A DNA stretch of 64,000 bases from Spirosoma montaniterrae (GTDB taxonomy: Bacteria; Bacteroidota; Bacteroidia; Cytophagales; Spirosomataceae), in assembly GCF_001988955.1 (NCBI RefSeq), contig NZ_CP014263.1, positions 4,772,501 through 4,836,500 on the forward strand, in the 5' to 3' direction. Below are positions 44,801-52,515 of this stretch, piece after piece. The notes below the pieces were generated by a model. It made no database searches and was not told the DNA's origin. It saw only the letters and a list, made by a program, of their open reading frames with translations. The translations under genes were made by a program, and so were the position numbers. Position 1 is the first letter of the stretch. Each line of letters starts with the position of its first letter.

Positions 44801-44991
44801 GCTTTGGCCTTAGCGTAAATGCCGTTTACAACTTCCAGTGCCGACTTTGGCAACCCTTTTTTGGCGAGCGAATCGGCTCGCTGCCACTCGCGGGCAAAGG
44901 TTAGGTCGGGAGGGGTGTTGCGCGGTTTATTGGGTTGGGCAGACGTAGCCAATGCGGTCAGAAACAGCAGAATGGTGAGTAGATGGTTCAT
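38803..44991 (-). CDS. Alpha-2-macroglobulin family protein with thioester motif
   Basis: The ATG at 44991 gives 2062 residues with a signal peptide (MNHLLTILLFLTALATSAQ). A longer frame to 45126 would bury it. MG-type beta-sandwich domains include YRPGQTIFFKAVLYRG and VRVEEYKRPTFEVKIDP. The bait-side and A2M core include FFPKLQTDEQGRVLLSFTMPEALTRWRLLAFAHT. The thioester C-A-E-Q is intact with C1522 and Q1525 in PYECAEQLF, and terpenoid-fold helices follow. Bacterial macroglobulins trap proteases in the periplasm. The usual partner pbpC is absent. No lipobox is visible, so it may be soluble or exported. An unusual M/G-rich linker (around 1225-1290) could be the bait region. Confidence 0.92.
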   Translation of the reverse strand: MNHLLTILLFLTALATSAQPNKPRNTPPDLTFAREWQRADSLAKKGLPKSALEVVNGIYAKAKATRNHPQTVKAAMHRLVYQPYTTEDTYAEIIDLLRRDIADTPATGVDSPARNILQSILAETYWHYYEQNRWKFGQRNTDDAGSDDPRTWNLRRLVDETVAAYEASLNGAEQLKKTPVEAFDVVVQKGDADARLLRPTLYDFLAHRALGFYKNTEPDITRPANRFELDQSAYLADAETFLTQPLRSTDSLSLKFRALRLYQELTLFHRTNALPMADVDAQRLAFVHQYSTVPNKDDLYQQTLERAIQIHKNQPAEVFYGLALGEFWADRGDRAKTGGWRRKAADLTTDLLRRFPKSGTETTNLRKLLDRLNARSLQLTVEEGNAPDQPIRTSVAYRNVPTLHYRIVSVHVDEWFRNERRLYTTNDAQQQPFHAQLLKRAAVKTGSVRLPNDGDLQEHRTEIALPALPTGHYIVLVSPSARIADTTTLLSYTRLTVTNIGYLIGRKPVSLASEKPAKNGYTDYNEFFHDPKLYVVNRQTGQPMANIRVDLLENNNRTGNHERISTYRTTATGGLEVPNKVVTSNHNYCFRISTKRDTVYTEWVYWPGYQRGSSTNEEQIRGLLFTDRAIYRPGQTIFFKAVLYRGTPDSLQVVPNAQTEATLTDVNGEKVASLKLTSNAFGTIDGQFTAPAGRLLGVMTIRLENNSTSVRVEEYKRPTFEVKIDPVKGSYKLGQVVSVSATAKTFAGAAVDGASVRYRVVRRQRPRWIWWDWYRPGEGRGGRKTEIMNGTLATDVSGAVSLTFTAQPDLTVDRADDPSFMFTVTFDVTDRTGETRSAEQTLTIGYSALTAALDLPADLDNRDRSLTLRVTNAGGERVPVKGQLTISPLQKPSEPLRKRLWEKPDRFALSRSEFKKLFPNDVYADEDQLPEWPKSAAVDTVSISNTDTLKLTASQYPAGIYAADLRVTDAAGERATLTQYFTVTTTNNPIVNARPDDWVKTVTPETKPGEKTVFWVNNGGVGPGGHALVRVVQNGQIREERWVTLAAEPVRVEIPVTKAFVGGFVVAFTRVQDGRVYDLSKTISVPLPDRNLKIETLTFRDHLKPGQPEQWTLRISGPGKDKLIAETVATLYDASLDAFVPLSWPGSPYQKPAQPMPAWSAMGFNTLMGNLFRYDYRDIQPVARRYDALSWGSVGAQRGLFMGFGGGLDEVVRVGYGSPRNRSINMAMAAAPPGSPRVLKGAVAEVSADGDVPQGVEELREAVAAEKTNDQNDTAPDQQPKTDAPPANPRRNFNETAFFFPKLQTDEQGRVLLSFTMPEALTRWRLLAFAHTPDLKTGSLDRTVITQKELMISANVPRFLREGDTLRLTARINNLTNKPLTGTAQLDAFDPATGQNITAKLFKQSVAQSFNTAPAQSTALAWTMVVPQTIENVTFRVSATSGDFSDAEERTVPVLPNRMLVLDSQPFYVNGPGKKEVRLKALVNQNPELPAQPERLTVELTGNPVWTALQSLPYLAEFPYECAEQLFSRFYANALAGHIINARPEIRGLAETWAKQAPANPLETNAELKSVTLDETPWRRDARHQNLQLAQLGRFLQDDALRASQQQALDKLQQLQTTEGGFRWFSGMPIDRTISVHLLTGFGHLAKLGVKLPETQQNMARNLQNRALRYVDAEAKQWVDRQKQEKKTGSNTSDFWPVQYLYARSFYTESPITDKATRDYLQTYVGQNWQTQRIYGQALAALALHRLGDRQTPASILKSLNERAAQSDELGMYWPDNRAGYYWHQAPIETQALLIEAFSEILTDQKAVNAMKQWLLSQKRTTAWPSTKATTEAIYALLLNGDDWLETKSTTALQVGGKPVETAANGPTDYQKITYQPADIKPELGIITVSKSSSGPAWGGIYYQHFEPLDRVIPSSDVKAAMGNLTLTKQLFVERDGPAGPVSTPVTAKTPLKPGDRVRVRVEVRNDRDMQYVHLKDSRASGFEPMSALSGYKYQNGLGYYEAPRDASTDFYLHYLPVGTHVFEYTLRVVHTGDFSSGVATVQCFYAPEFSARSAGGRVRVP

Positions 44992-45152
44992 AGCTGGGGG
45001 CGGGCCGGTGGCCTGCGTACTCATGGATGCAAGTACGCCAACTTTTCCACACGCGCTGTGGCTATGATGCTGTTTTGAGCGAAAGGGTTTAATTATATAG
45101 AGATAACGTCTTGTATTACCTGCCAATGCCGATTCAGAGGGGCGGCTCTACA

Positions 45153-45719
45153 TTAGGCAAACAAATCGGCTACAGTAAACTGAAAATCAGGAATGACCGG
45201 CGCGGCTGAAATTACATCGGAGCCTTTAAAAGCTTTCGACTCGTCGGGCGAAGTATAAACGTAGATTTTTTTCTGCTTGGGAATCACATACCAGACCAGC
45301 CGCGCACCTGCATCGAAATAATCCTGAATTTTTTCGAGTACATCTTCATAGAATTCGGAATCGGAAAGAATTTCGATGGGGAAAAGCGTTCGCTGACGCT
45401 CACCGTTTGCCGTTGCTCTGATTTGCGCCAGCGAGAAATAAGCCAGATCAGGCCGACGCTTACGAGTGTTATCTACGTAAGAATCCATCTCGGGCGTTAG
45501 TTCGTCGCCCGCCTGATAGGCAGCCGTTGCCGCGAAAAGACGGGTTAGGAACTTCAGAATCAGATATTCAGCTTGCTTCATGTCATTCTTTTCAATAATT
45601 CGGCCCCGCACAAATTCATAGCTGCCTTCGTGCGGATGCTGCTGCTCCCACTGCTCAAACTCATCGACGGTCTGGAGCGTGGTAGGCAGCGTTCGGAGTG
45701 CTTCAAGCGTTGACAGCAT
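45153..45719 (-). CDS. Uma2 family (DUF820) nuclease-like protein
   Basis: The 188-residue protein has the PD-(D/E)xK-like core of Uma2: a YEFVRGRIIEKNDM strand pair, RRPDLAYFSL with the acidic residue, then LFPIEILSDSEFYEDVLEKIQDYFDAGARLVWYVIP. These proteins are abundant in cyanobacteria and Cytophagales. Their activity is not established. It stands alone between the macroglobulin and the cytochrome gene. Confidence 0.88.
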   Translation of the reverse strand: MLSTLEALRTLPTTLQTVDEFEQWEQQHPHEGSYEFVRGRIIEKNDMKQAEYLILKFLTRLFAATAAYQAGDELTPEMDSYVDNTRKRRPDLAYFSLAQIRATANGERQRTLFPIEILSDSEFYEDVLEKIQDYFDAGARLVWYVIPKQKKIYVYTSPDESKAFKGSDVISAAPVIPDFQFTVADLFA

Positions 45720-45763
45720 AATTGGAGTCGTTGATTACTGGAAAGGTACGAAGTTAGTAGAAA

Positions 45764-45809
45764 GGGCGCAAACAGGCCAGGCCACGTAGGCCGTGCGCTG
45801 TTTGCGCCC
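45764..45809 (-). terminator. Long hairpin after the cytochrome/dehydrogenase operon
   Basis: The perfect 12-base arms GGGCGCAAACAG (45764-45775) and CTGTTTGCGCCC (45798-45809) contain a further GGCC-rich inner stem. On the minus strand the hairpin is followed by TTTC, 10 bases past the stop of the 45820 gene. The T run is short, so it may work as an RNA-stabilising end as well. Confidence 0.65.
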
Positions 45810-45819
45810 TCCACATTTG

Positions 45820-48800
45820 CTACTGCTTCAGCAGAAATGCGGTCAGGTCGGCCAGTTGCTGTTTAGTCAGACCCATTGCATCGGGCGTGGGCATGAGACT
45901 GGTTTTATATTGCCGCCGTGAGAACACGTCTTTTGTGGGGATGGTGTGCTTCTGTCCCGTCACGCCTTTTACAATAACCGACTGATCGCCATCACTGACT
46001 AAGAAGCCGTAAAACGTCTGCCCTTTTTTGGTTGTAATCAACCAGGGTTCATAACCGAACGCAATACCCGCACTGGGATTGATGATGGCATCGAGCAGGG
46101 CATTCTTGTCGAATTTCTGGTGAATCTGCGTCAGTTCCGGCCCTACGTCGTTGCCCTCCCGACCGTGGCGGTGGCAGGTAGCGCAGTTGGCTTTGAACAC
46201 GCCCAGGCCATTGGTTCCGTTGCCTGTCAGCATAGCAATCTGCGCAATTTCGGGACTACTAACTGCCTCAGATGCTTTGGCCGATGCCGAACTTCCCGAC
46301 TCGCCCGTCCCCGTTTCGCTCAGCTTTTCGCTTTGAGGGGCAAAATACTCCTTCGCCATCGTTCTAACGCTCTGATCGGGGTTTTTAAGAATAGTCGGAC
46401 CTACGGCTCGTAACAGGTTATCAGGCAGTTTTTTATCAGCCGCCAGCCCAACCAGAATCTGACCACCTTCGGGGGTGCGTGCCATGTCGAGAGCCACACG
46501 CCGTTTTTCGGTATCGGACTTGTATTCGTCTAACAGAATCTGCCGTTTTGCCAGCATCTGCTGTTCTGCCGATGAAACTTTCATAGGCATCACCTCGTCC
46601 CAGTTCAGGAGCGTAGCCCAGTCATTGCCGCGTCGGAAACCTGTCCAGTATTGCGCCTGAGCCGCTACGTTCTTATCCGCCGATCTGGTCAGTTCCACCA
46701 TAACGTTAGCCGCTGCGGGCGTGTTGATGAACCCCAGCGTTGTCATGGCCTGTTGTCGGGCATCGGCAGTAAGCGAAGGGGCTTCAACGCGTTTTTTTAC
46801 TAAATCGACCGCCGTTTTGGGGTGTAATTCCCAGATTAGATTCGCTGTTCGCTGGTCCCACTCGGCGGGGTCAGCGGGCAGAGCCGGGCGCAGGTCGGCG
46901 AATAAGCTTTCTTCTTTACCATCGGCAGCAATACCCAGTGCTGTCAGGTAATAGCGATCCTGCCCGTCGTAGCCTTTCACGAGATTCAGCAGCATATTGC
47001 GGCAGTCGGCATAAGGCACGTCGCGCAGGGCAATGGCAACTTCGCGCCGAACGGCAGCATTTGGGTCGATGCTCAGGTTGCCCAACAGCGGCATCAGTGC
47101 TTTCTGCGAATCGGTCAGGCCCGAATTGGCTTTCGAGTTTTCGGGGGTGATGCTCCGCAACGCCCGCAACGCCGTTATTCGCATCATGGCGTCGCCCGCT
47201 TTCAGTAGTCGTTCTACCTCAAACTGCCCTTCGGCTCCGAGGTGCGCCATCAGAAAAATGGCCCTTGCCCGATGGTAAGGATTTGGTGACGACAGCACGG
47301 CTTTTACCGGCTCCAGCACTTTTTCGCCCTGCTGCCGCAGCAAATCGAATCCCAGCATCCGAACGTTTACGGCGGGATTTTTCAGGGCTTCGATTTGTCC
47401 CTGCACGGTACGCAGATCAAGGCGGGGTACGCGTGGATTCTGGCCCCGGCGCGTGATGCGGTAAATGCGCCCGTATCCTTTGCCATCTTTCATCTGATGA
47501 CCTCCCACCACCGGATCGTACCAGTCGGCGATGTATAGCGCACCGTCAGCGCCCACGGCCACGTCGCTGGGCCGGAACCATTTGCGGGCGTCGTTTTCAA
47601 TTTTATCCCACTTGTAGTTTTCGTCGACCTGCGGAAACGTGCTGATGAAGTCGGTACGGGGCATTCGGTAGCCTGCGCCCCAAAGTTCGGGTTTGTAGCC
47701 AAAAATCACGTTACGACCCGCTTCGGCACTGAGCAGCATTCCCCGGTACTGAATGCCGAGCTCGTCGCCTTCGTACACCACTACACCCGTCGGCGAACCC
47801 GCGCCGGTCATATCGCCAACCGGCATAACGCCGGGGTCGTCCTGGTGCCAGTGCGCTGTTGGAATGGTCTGACCGGGGCGTTGGTCGGCTTGCCAGTAAC
47901 GGGTTCCATCGCTGCTGAAATAGCCCGCGTTGCCGCCTTCCATGAGCCAGCTTGTGCGGCAGGCCACCACCTGATCGTCGTTGTCGTTCTGCCACATGTT
48001 GCCATACGAATCGAGCGCGGTTTCGTAGTTGTTACGGAAATTGTGGCCCATCACCTTCAGACCCGACCCATCGGGGTTGATGCGCAACGCTAGGCCACCG
48101 ACCCACACGCGCCCGTCGTCGCTGACCTGTTTGCCATGATTAACAGTGTTGTATGGCGTTCCGCCTACGTACAGGCTTCCCGACCGCAGCGTCCAGCCGT
48201 CTTTGTCGGTCACAACGTGTGGCCCGGCGTTACCGGTGTTGAAGTAGTACTTGCCATCTGGCCCGGCCACTAATGCGTGCAGGGAGTGATCGTGGTCGAG
48301 ACCGCCAAAACCCGTGAGCATCACCTCTTTACGGTCGGGTTTGTCGTCGCCATTGTCGTCGGTGTACACCACCAGATTGGGCGAACACGATACAATCACT
48401 TTGTTGCCAATTACCGCAATGCCGAGGGGCGACACCAGATCGGGGTCGGTCACGAAAATTTTGCGCTCGTCGGCCTGCCCGTCGCCGTTGGTATCTTCCA
48501 GAATCACAATACGTTCGCCCTCCGGGTGATTCAGGCGTGTTTCGGCCTTATTGTTGAATTTCCGGTAGTTTACGGCCTCTGTGACCCACACCCGCCCGCG
48601 TGCATCGACATCGATATTCGTTGGATTGAAGAACATCGGTGCTTCGGCCCAAAGCGCGGCTTCGAGGTCGTCGGGCAGATACAGCCGGGTCGAGTCGCTG
48701 CCAAGCGCGATGCTATACTGTCGTTGTGGTTCGGCAGGAGCAACAGACCGCGTTGTTTTTGGCTGAAACGCCTGCATTGCCAGCAGTAGTAATGCGGCTG

Positions 48801-48843
48801 TCGTGAATGCGAAAGGGGCTGTTATAGACAGTGTTGTTCTCAT
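45820..48843 (-). CDS. PVC-type heme-binding CxxCH membrane-bound dehydrogenase
   Basis: The ATG at 48843 gives 1007 residues with an N-terminal membrane anchor or signal (FAFTTAALLLLAMQAF). A beta-propeller of NHL/glucose-dehydrogenase type follows: NPTNIDVDARGRVWVTEAVNYR, GDGQADERKIF, PDGKYYFNTGNAG and GALYIADWYDPVVGG. A HEAT-repeat-like helical middle comes next, then a C-terminal cytochrome c domain with one heme site, C887-A-T-C890-H891. This architecture is common in Planctomycetes and Bacteroidota and probably oxidises sugars, feeding electrons to the respiratory chain. It lies 50 bases after the sugar isomerase stop in the same operon. Confidence 0.9.
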   Translation of the reverse strand: MRTTLSITAPFAFTTAALLLLAMQAFQPKTTRSVAPAEPQRQYSIALGSDSTRLYLPDDLEAALWAEAPMFFNPTNIDVDARGRVWVTEAVNYRKFNNKAETRLNHPEGERIVILEDTNGDGQADERKIFVTDPDLVSPLGIAVIGNKVIVSCSPNLVVYTDDNGDDKPDRKEVMLTGFGGLDHDHSLHALVAGPDGKYYFNTGNAGPHVVTDKDGWTLRSGSLYVGGTPYNTVNHGKQVSDDGRVWVGGLALRINPDGSGLKVMGHNFRNNYETALDSYGNMWQNDNDDQVVACRTSWLMEGGNAGYFSSDGTRYWQADQRPGQTIPTAHWHQDDPGVMPVGDMTGAGSPTGVVVYEGDELGIQYRGMLLSAEAGRNVIFGYKPELWGAGYRMPRTDFISTFPQVDENYKWDKIENDARKWFRPSDVAVGADGALYIADWYDPVVGGHQMKDGKGYGRIYRITRRGQNPRVPRLDLRTVQGQIEALKNPAVNVRMLGFDLLRQQGEKVLEPVKAVLSSPNPYHRARAIFLMAHLGAEGQFEVERLLKAGDAMMRITALRALRSITPENSKANSGLTDSQKALMPLLGNLSIDPNAAVRREVAIALRDVPYADCRNMLLNLVKGYDGQDRYYLTALGIAADGKEESLFADLRPALPADPAEWDQRTANLIWELHPKTAVDLVKKRVEAPSLTADARQQAMTTLGFINTPAAANVMVELTRSADKNVAAQAQYWTGFRRGNDWATLLNWDEVMPMKVSSAEQQMLAKRQILLDEYKSDTEKRRVALDMARTPEGGQILVGLAADKKLPDNLLRAVGPTILKNPDQSVRTMAKEYFAPQSEKLSETGTGESGSSASAKASEAVSSPEIAQIAMLTGNGTNGLGVFKANCATCHRHGREGNDVGPELTQIHQKFDKNALLDAIINPSAGIAFGYEPWLITTKKGQTFYGFLVSDGDQSVIVKGVTGQKHTIPTKDVFSRRQYKTSLMPTPDAMGLTKQQLADLTAFLLKQ

Positions 48844-48893
48844 AAATATTGTTCCCTGAGCATAGTTAGAGACCATGCCCAACCGGGTATCTT

Positions 48894-49766
48894 TCAACCG
48901 AACACGTTTCGAACGGTCTTGTTGTTTTCGATATAACTTTCCAGCATGGGTTTGCCCGACGGCACGGCCCCTTCGATTACCAACCAGCCCCTGTAGCCGA
49001 TGTTGTCGATGGTTTGGCGTACTTTCGCTAAATCGACCTGACCTTTACCAATCAGCGAACCATTTTCCTTAATATGAATTTCGCAAATCTGGTTTTTGCC
49101 GAGGTCGCGCATTTCCTTAAAGATGTCATACCCCATCACGGTCGAATTGCAGACGTCGTAATACACCTTCACGGCAGGCGACCCTACGGCGTCGATGATT
49201 GCCATGTGCTCCGGGGCCGACAACCACGATTCGATGCCCAGCGTAATGCCCGCTTTTTCAGCTTTTGGGGCTACAGCTTTCAGTTTGTCGATAACCGCCT
49301 GTTGACCCTTTTTGTCGTTACGCAAGTCGTTTTTAGCAAAAAAAGCCAGCAAAATGTTCTCCACGCCCAGGTCTTTAGCTACATCGACGCTATCCTGCAC
49401 CCACGCATCGGTTTTCGATTCGAGCTTGTAGGGCACCTCATTGAGCAGCCCAATGGCTAACCCACCAATCTGAACGCCTGCTTTTTGGGCTGCATCGGCA
49501 AATTGTCGGCGGGTTTCGGGCCGGCGGAGGTGTTCCTGATCGGCCATCGTATTCAGGCTGATCTGAACACCGTCTAAGCCGATTTGTTTTGCTACCGCAA
49601 ACGTATTGATGTCGCCCGCCGGACCAATCGACCAGTCGCATGCCCCGATCTGGAAGCGGGAGGCCCGTTGGGTAGCGGGCGCAAGGCTGAGGGCCAGGCT
49701 CTGCGAACGAAAAACAGTTAACGCGCTTAGGCTGAGGGTGGCCCGAAAGAGGTCGCGACGATTCAT
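48894..49766 (-). CDS. Sugar phosphate isomerase/epimerase family protein with Tat-like signal
   Basis: The 290-residue protein starts MNRRDLFRATLSLSALTVF, an RR-bearing Tat-type signal. A xylose-isomerase-like TIM barrel follows with metal-site candidates in GIESW, YYDVCNS, EIHIKEN and VIEGA. It acts on free sugars or their derivatives, probably in the periplasm, which suits its pairing with the periplasm-facing PVC-type dehydrogenase downstream. The exact substrate is unknown. It is divergent from the ECF sigma factor. Confidence 0.88.
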   Translation of the reverse strand: MNRRDLFRATLSLSALTVFRSQSLALSLAPATQRASRFQIGACDWSIGPAGDINTFAVAKQIGLDGVQISLNTMADQEHLRRPETRRQFADAAQKAGVQIGGLAIGLLNEVPYKLESKTDAWVQDSVDVAKDLGVENILLAFFAKNDLRNDKKGQQAVIDKLKAVAPKAEKAGITLGIESWLSAPEHMAIIDAVGSPAVKVYYDVCNSTVMGYDIFKEMRDLGKNQICEIHIKENGSLIGKGQVDLAKVRQTIDNIGYRGWLVIEGAVPSGKPMLESYIENNKTVRNVFG

Positions 49767-49869
49767 AATACGGCTTGTGTAGGCTATTGTTGAAAAAGGA
49801 CAAATGAAAAAAATTTACCCGCCTTCCAACCGTTCCTCTATTGACCGGGTCTTTGGTCTGTAACGCGTT

Positions 49870-50430
49870 ATGCAGGATGAATACCGATTAGTGGACGGGT
49901 GCCGTCGGCAAGACCGAACCGTACAGCGACAGCTCTATGAGCGGTTTGCCGGAAAGCTCTTTGTCGTATGCAAACGATACATAAAAGATGCCGACGAAGC
50001 CGAAGATGTGTTACAGGATGCATTTGTGAAGATTTACCGGCACATCGATACGTTTCGGTTCGAGTGTCCGCTGGAAGCCTGGCTTAAGCGCGTGGTGATT
50101 AACACGGCTTTGAAGCACATACGAAAACACAAGCCCTGGGAAAACCCTGCCGACGTGCAGGAGATGGCTCCCGTGCTGCCACAGGCCGACGAAAGTCTGC
50201 CCGCGTTAAACTACCAGTATTTGCTCGGGCTGATTCAGGAACTGCCGCCCGGCTGCCGAACGGTATTTAACCTGTATGCCATTGAGGGCTATAATCACCC
50301 CGAAATTGCCGCGATGCTCGACATTGCCGAGGGGACCTCAAAATCGCAGTATGCACGGGCGCGGAGCCTGTTGCAGGAGAAACTGAAAGCGGACAGCCGC
50401 CCAACAGGCCGACCCGTAATTGATGAGTGA
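49870..50430 (+). CDS. ECF-type RNA polymerase sigma factor
   Basis: The 186-residue protein has region 2 (LYERFAGKLFVVCKRYIKDADEAEDVLQDAFVKIYRHIDTFR) with the typical acidic DAEDVLQDAF helix. Region 4 (LIQELPPGCRTVFNLYAIEGYNHPEIAAMLDIAEGTSKSQYARARSLL) has its helix-turn-helix. It is first of a run that includes a membrane protein whose N-terminus looks like an anti-sigma segment, so it probably controls the surface genes downstream and perhaps itself. Confidence 0.93.
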   Translation: MQDEYRLVDGCRRQDRTVQRQLYERFAGKLFVVCKRYIKDADEAEDVLQDAFVKIYRHIDTFRFECPLEAWLKRVVINTALKHIRKHKPWENPADVQEMAPVLPQADESLPALNYQYLLGLIQELPPGCRTVFNLYAIEGYNHPEIAAMLDIAEGTSKSQYARARSLLQEKLKADSRPTGRPVIDE

Positions 50431-50460
50431 ACAGTACTACCTGATGAACAGACCTTGAGA

Positions 50461-51975
50461 ATGAGTGATATAGAACAAAACATACCGGACGATTTCTGGC
50501 GACAGGCATTTGATGAAGCTGCCGAGACGCCCCCGCCCCGTGTGTGGGACGCTATTGAACGCCGGTTAGACGAATCTGATGGGGCGAAGGTGCTGCCTCT
50601 GTGGGCAGGCGGTGTGGCATCGTCGGCTCTGTTTGGCTGGGGGATGCGGGCGGCTGCGGCTATTGCCCTGCTGCTCATCGGCTGGTGGGCCGTTCGGTCT
50701 GTCGATGAAACGCCCGTCGTACCGAAGCAACAGCCCGCTCAGGTTGCCGCAAAACCACAAAAACCACAACAGGAACCGTCGGCTACGGTGCCGCTCAAAT
50801 CGGCAGACGTCCATGCGCCAACGGAGCCATCTGTTGCGGCTGCTGCGCCCAAACGAGTTGAGAAGAAAATGCCGTCGAGGATGAAGTTGGAGAATCAGCC
50901 ATTGTCCGTAGCTCCTGATTTAGCACTGCGGCAACGGGCCATTCTTACGCCTGACGTGTATTTTCCGTCTATCGTTCGTCAGCGCGAAGGCATAGAGACC
51001 GTACCCGATTTAGCCGTAAGCGACGAAACGCCGTCTTTACATAGTGACCGAACGGAGTCAGCAGCCACCTTACAGATTGACTTGCTGAAAAGCCGAACCT
51101 TCGCCACCACCGAATCAATGCCTATTCACCGGATTGTCTGGTTCCGACCGGCTGAAGCCGAACAGGAGCCGACGGAGGTGAAGCAGCAATCGGAAAAACG
51201 GGAGTTTTGGGCGTCGGTCAGCCTGATGCCGGGTACGTTCAATCCGTCGGTAATGGTTCAGGCACCTGTTTTTGCCGCTAACACGTCGTTCGTGAACAGT
51301 CAAGCTTCTGTGAGCCAGCCATCCGTGCAGAGCCGGGCTAACTTCTCGGTAGCGTATCAGGCTGGCGCGGGCCTTCAACTGACCGAACGCTGGTCGGTCG
51401 AATCGGGGGTGGGGTATCTGGCGGGGCGGTCAACGGTCGAAAGCCCAACGCAGGGGTATTACACGCAGTCGGCTCTCTTAGGAGCAAATACGGCAAACCG
51501 TAATTTGTATGCCGATGCCCTGCAAAACAGTTCGGGCAAAGTGGTTTTGGCTGATGCGGTTAATAGCTTAGGCAGTTTTTATCAGAACCGGATTCAGGCG
51601 AACTACAGTCAATATAACCGGCAAACGCTGAGCAACGATTTTCAGTTTGTGCAGGTGCCGGTGCAGGTAGGTTATCAACTGCGCCCCCGAAAGCGGTTAA
51701 GCATGGCTTTGCTTGGCGGTTTTCTGACGAATATTTTTGTTCGGAACACGGTTGATAATGAATTGGTTATCCGCTCAGGAGATGGAGTTTACCGGCCTCT
51801 GTCGTGGGCGGCTTCGGTAGGTGCCCGGTTCCGGTATCGGCCTTCGCGCCGGTGGTCGGCATCGCTGGCGGGCCTGTATCAGCCTACGCTGGGTGCAGCC
51901 ACCCGGCCCGAATCGCAGGTGCAGAGCCGCCCCACTACTACGGGTATGAGTTTTGGTATTGACTATCATTTTTGA
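50461..51975 (+). CDS. Anti-sigma-like membrane protein with C-terminal outer-membrane beta-barrel domain
   Basis: The ATG at 50461 gives 504 residues. The N-terminal 45 residues (DDFWRQAFDEAAETPPPRVWDAIERRLDE) resemble the sigma-facing part of Bacteroidota anti-sigma proteins. A membrane helix follows (about 58-78), then a long P/Q/A/V-rich linker. The last 250 residues look like a beta-barrel (alternating aromatics, SVESGVGYLAGRS, VQVPVQVGYQLRPRK, C-terminal GIDYHF). A protein that could link outer membrane state to a sigma factor in one chain would be unusual. The barrel call is by pattern. It follows the sigma gene by 30 bases. Confidence 0.78.
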   Translation: MSDIEQNIPDDFWRQAFDEAAETPPPRVWDAIERRLDESDGAKVLPLWAGGVASSALFGWGMRAAAAIALLLIGWWAVRSVDETPVVPKQQPAQVAAKPQKPQQEPSATVPLKSADVHAPTEPSVAAAAPKRVEKKMPSRMKLENQPLSVAPDLALRQRAILTPDVYFPSIVRQREGIETVPDLAVSDETPSLHSDRTESAATLQIDLLKSRTFATTESMPIHRIVWFRPAEAEQEPTEVKQQSEKREFWASVSLMPGTFNPSVMVQAPVFAANTSFVNSQASVSQPSVQSRANFSVAYQAGAGLQLTERWSVESGVGYLAGRSTVESPTQGYYTQSALLGANTANRNLYADALQNSSGKVVLADAVNSLGSFYQNRIQANYSQYNRQTLSNDFQFVQVPVQVGYQLRPRKRLSMALLGGFLTNIFVRNTVDNELVIRSGDGVYRPLSWAASVGARFRYRPSRRWSASLAGLYQPTLGAATRPESQVQSRPTTTGMSFGIDYHF

Positions 51976-51978
51976 GCC

Positions 51979-52455
51979 ATGAAAGCAACCCTGTTTATTT
52001 TGCTCACTTCGCTGCTGTTCGTGCATTGTTCGGGCAGTAGCTCACCGTCGCCCGATGGCGATAAGCCTGCCGTTATCCGAACGGGCACTTCGTTTGGCAT
52101 GTGCCTTGGCATTGCCTGCCGGAAAGATTATACGTTTAATGGAACAAGCGTAACCCTAACGCAACAGGCAGGCGGACGGCCACAGCCGCAATCGTCTCCG
52201 ATAATGTGCGATAAAACCATCAGTGCAGCAGACTGGGACGCTTTGCAGTCGTTAGCAAACTTCGATTCGTTCGCCAAACAACCCAGCCGGCTGGGTTGCC
52301 CCGACTGCGCCGATGGCGGAGCCGAGTACATAGAATTGCAACGGGGCGATAGTGTTTATCGCATCACGTTTGAGTTTGGCCGCACCATCCCCGGTTTCGA
52401 GCCATTGGTGGAGGCACTGCGAAAACAACGAGAAGCGTTCGATTCATGTAAATAG
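51979..52455 (+). CDS. Lipoprotein of unknown function
   Basis: The 158-residue protein has the signal MKATLFILLTSLLFVHC with the acylated cysteine at C17, then a Ser/Pro-rich linker. The rest contains paired cysteines (CLGIAC and GCPDC) that may form disulfides, and a beta-rich C-terminal part with YIELQRGDSVYRITFEFG. It starts 3 bases after the preceding stop, so the two are in one operon. I do not recognise a named domain. Confidence 0.82.
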   Translation: MKATLFILLTSLLFVHCSGSSSPSPDGDKPAVIRTGTSFGMCLGIACRKDYTFNGTSVTLTQQAGGRPQPQSSPIMCDKTISAADWDALQSLANFDSFAKQPSRLGCPDCADGGAEYIELQRGDSVYRITFEFGRTIPGFEPLVEALRKQREAFDSCK

Positions 52456-52515
52456 TTTGGGGTTATAAATCGCTTTATCCAACTTTTTTCTTTTCCAAAA
52501 CCACTACATACAGTT

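Noticed and set aside
45043..45051. TTTTCCACA as a further DnaA box
   Set aside because: A single one-mismatch nonamer without neighbours is expected by chance. I saw no exact TTATCCACA outside 160-3507.
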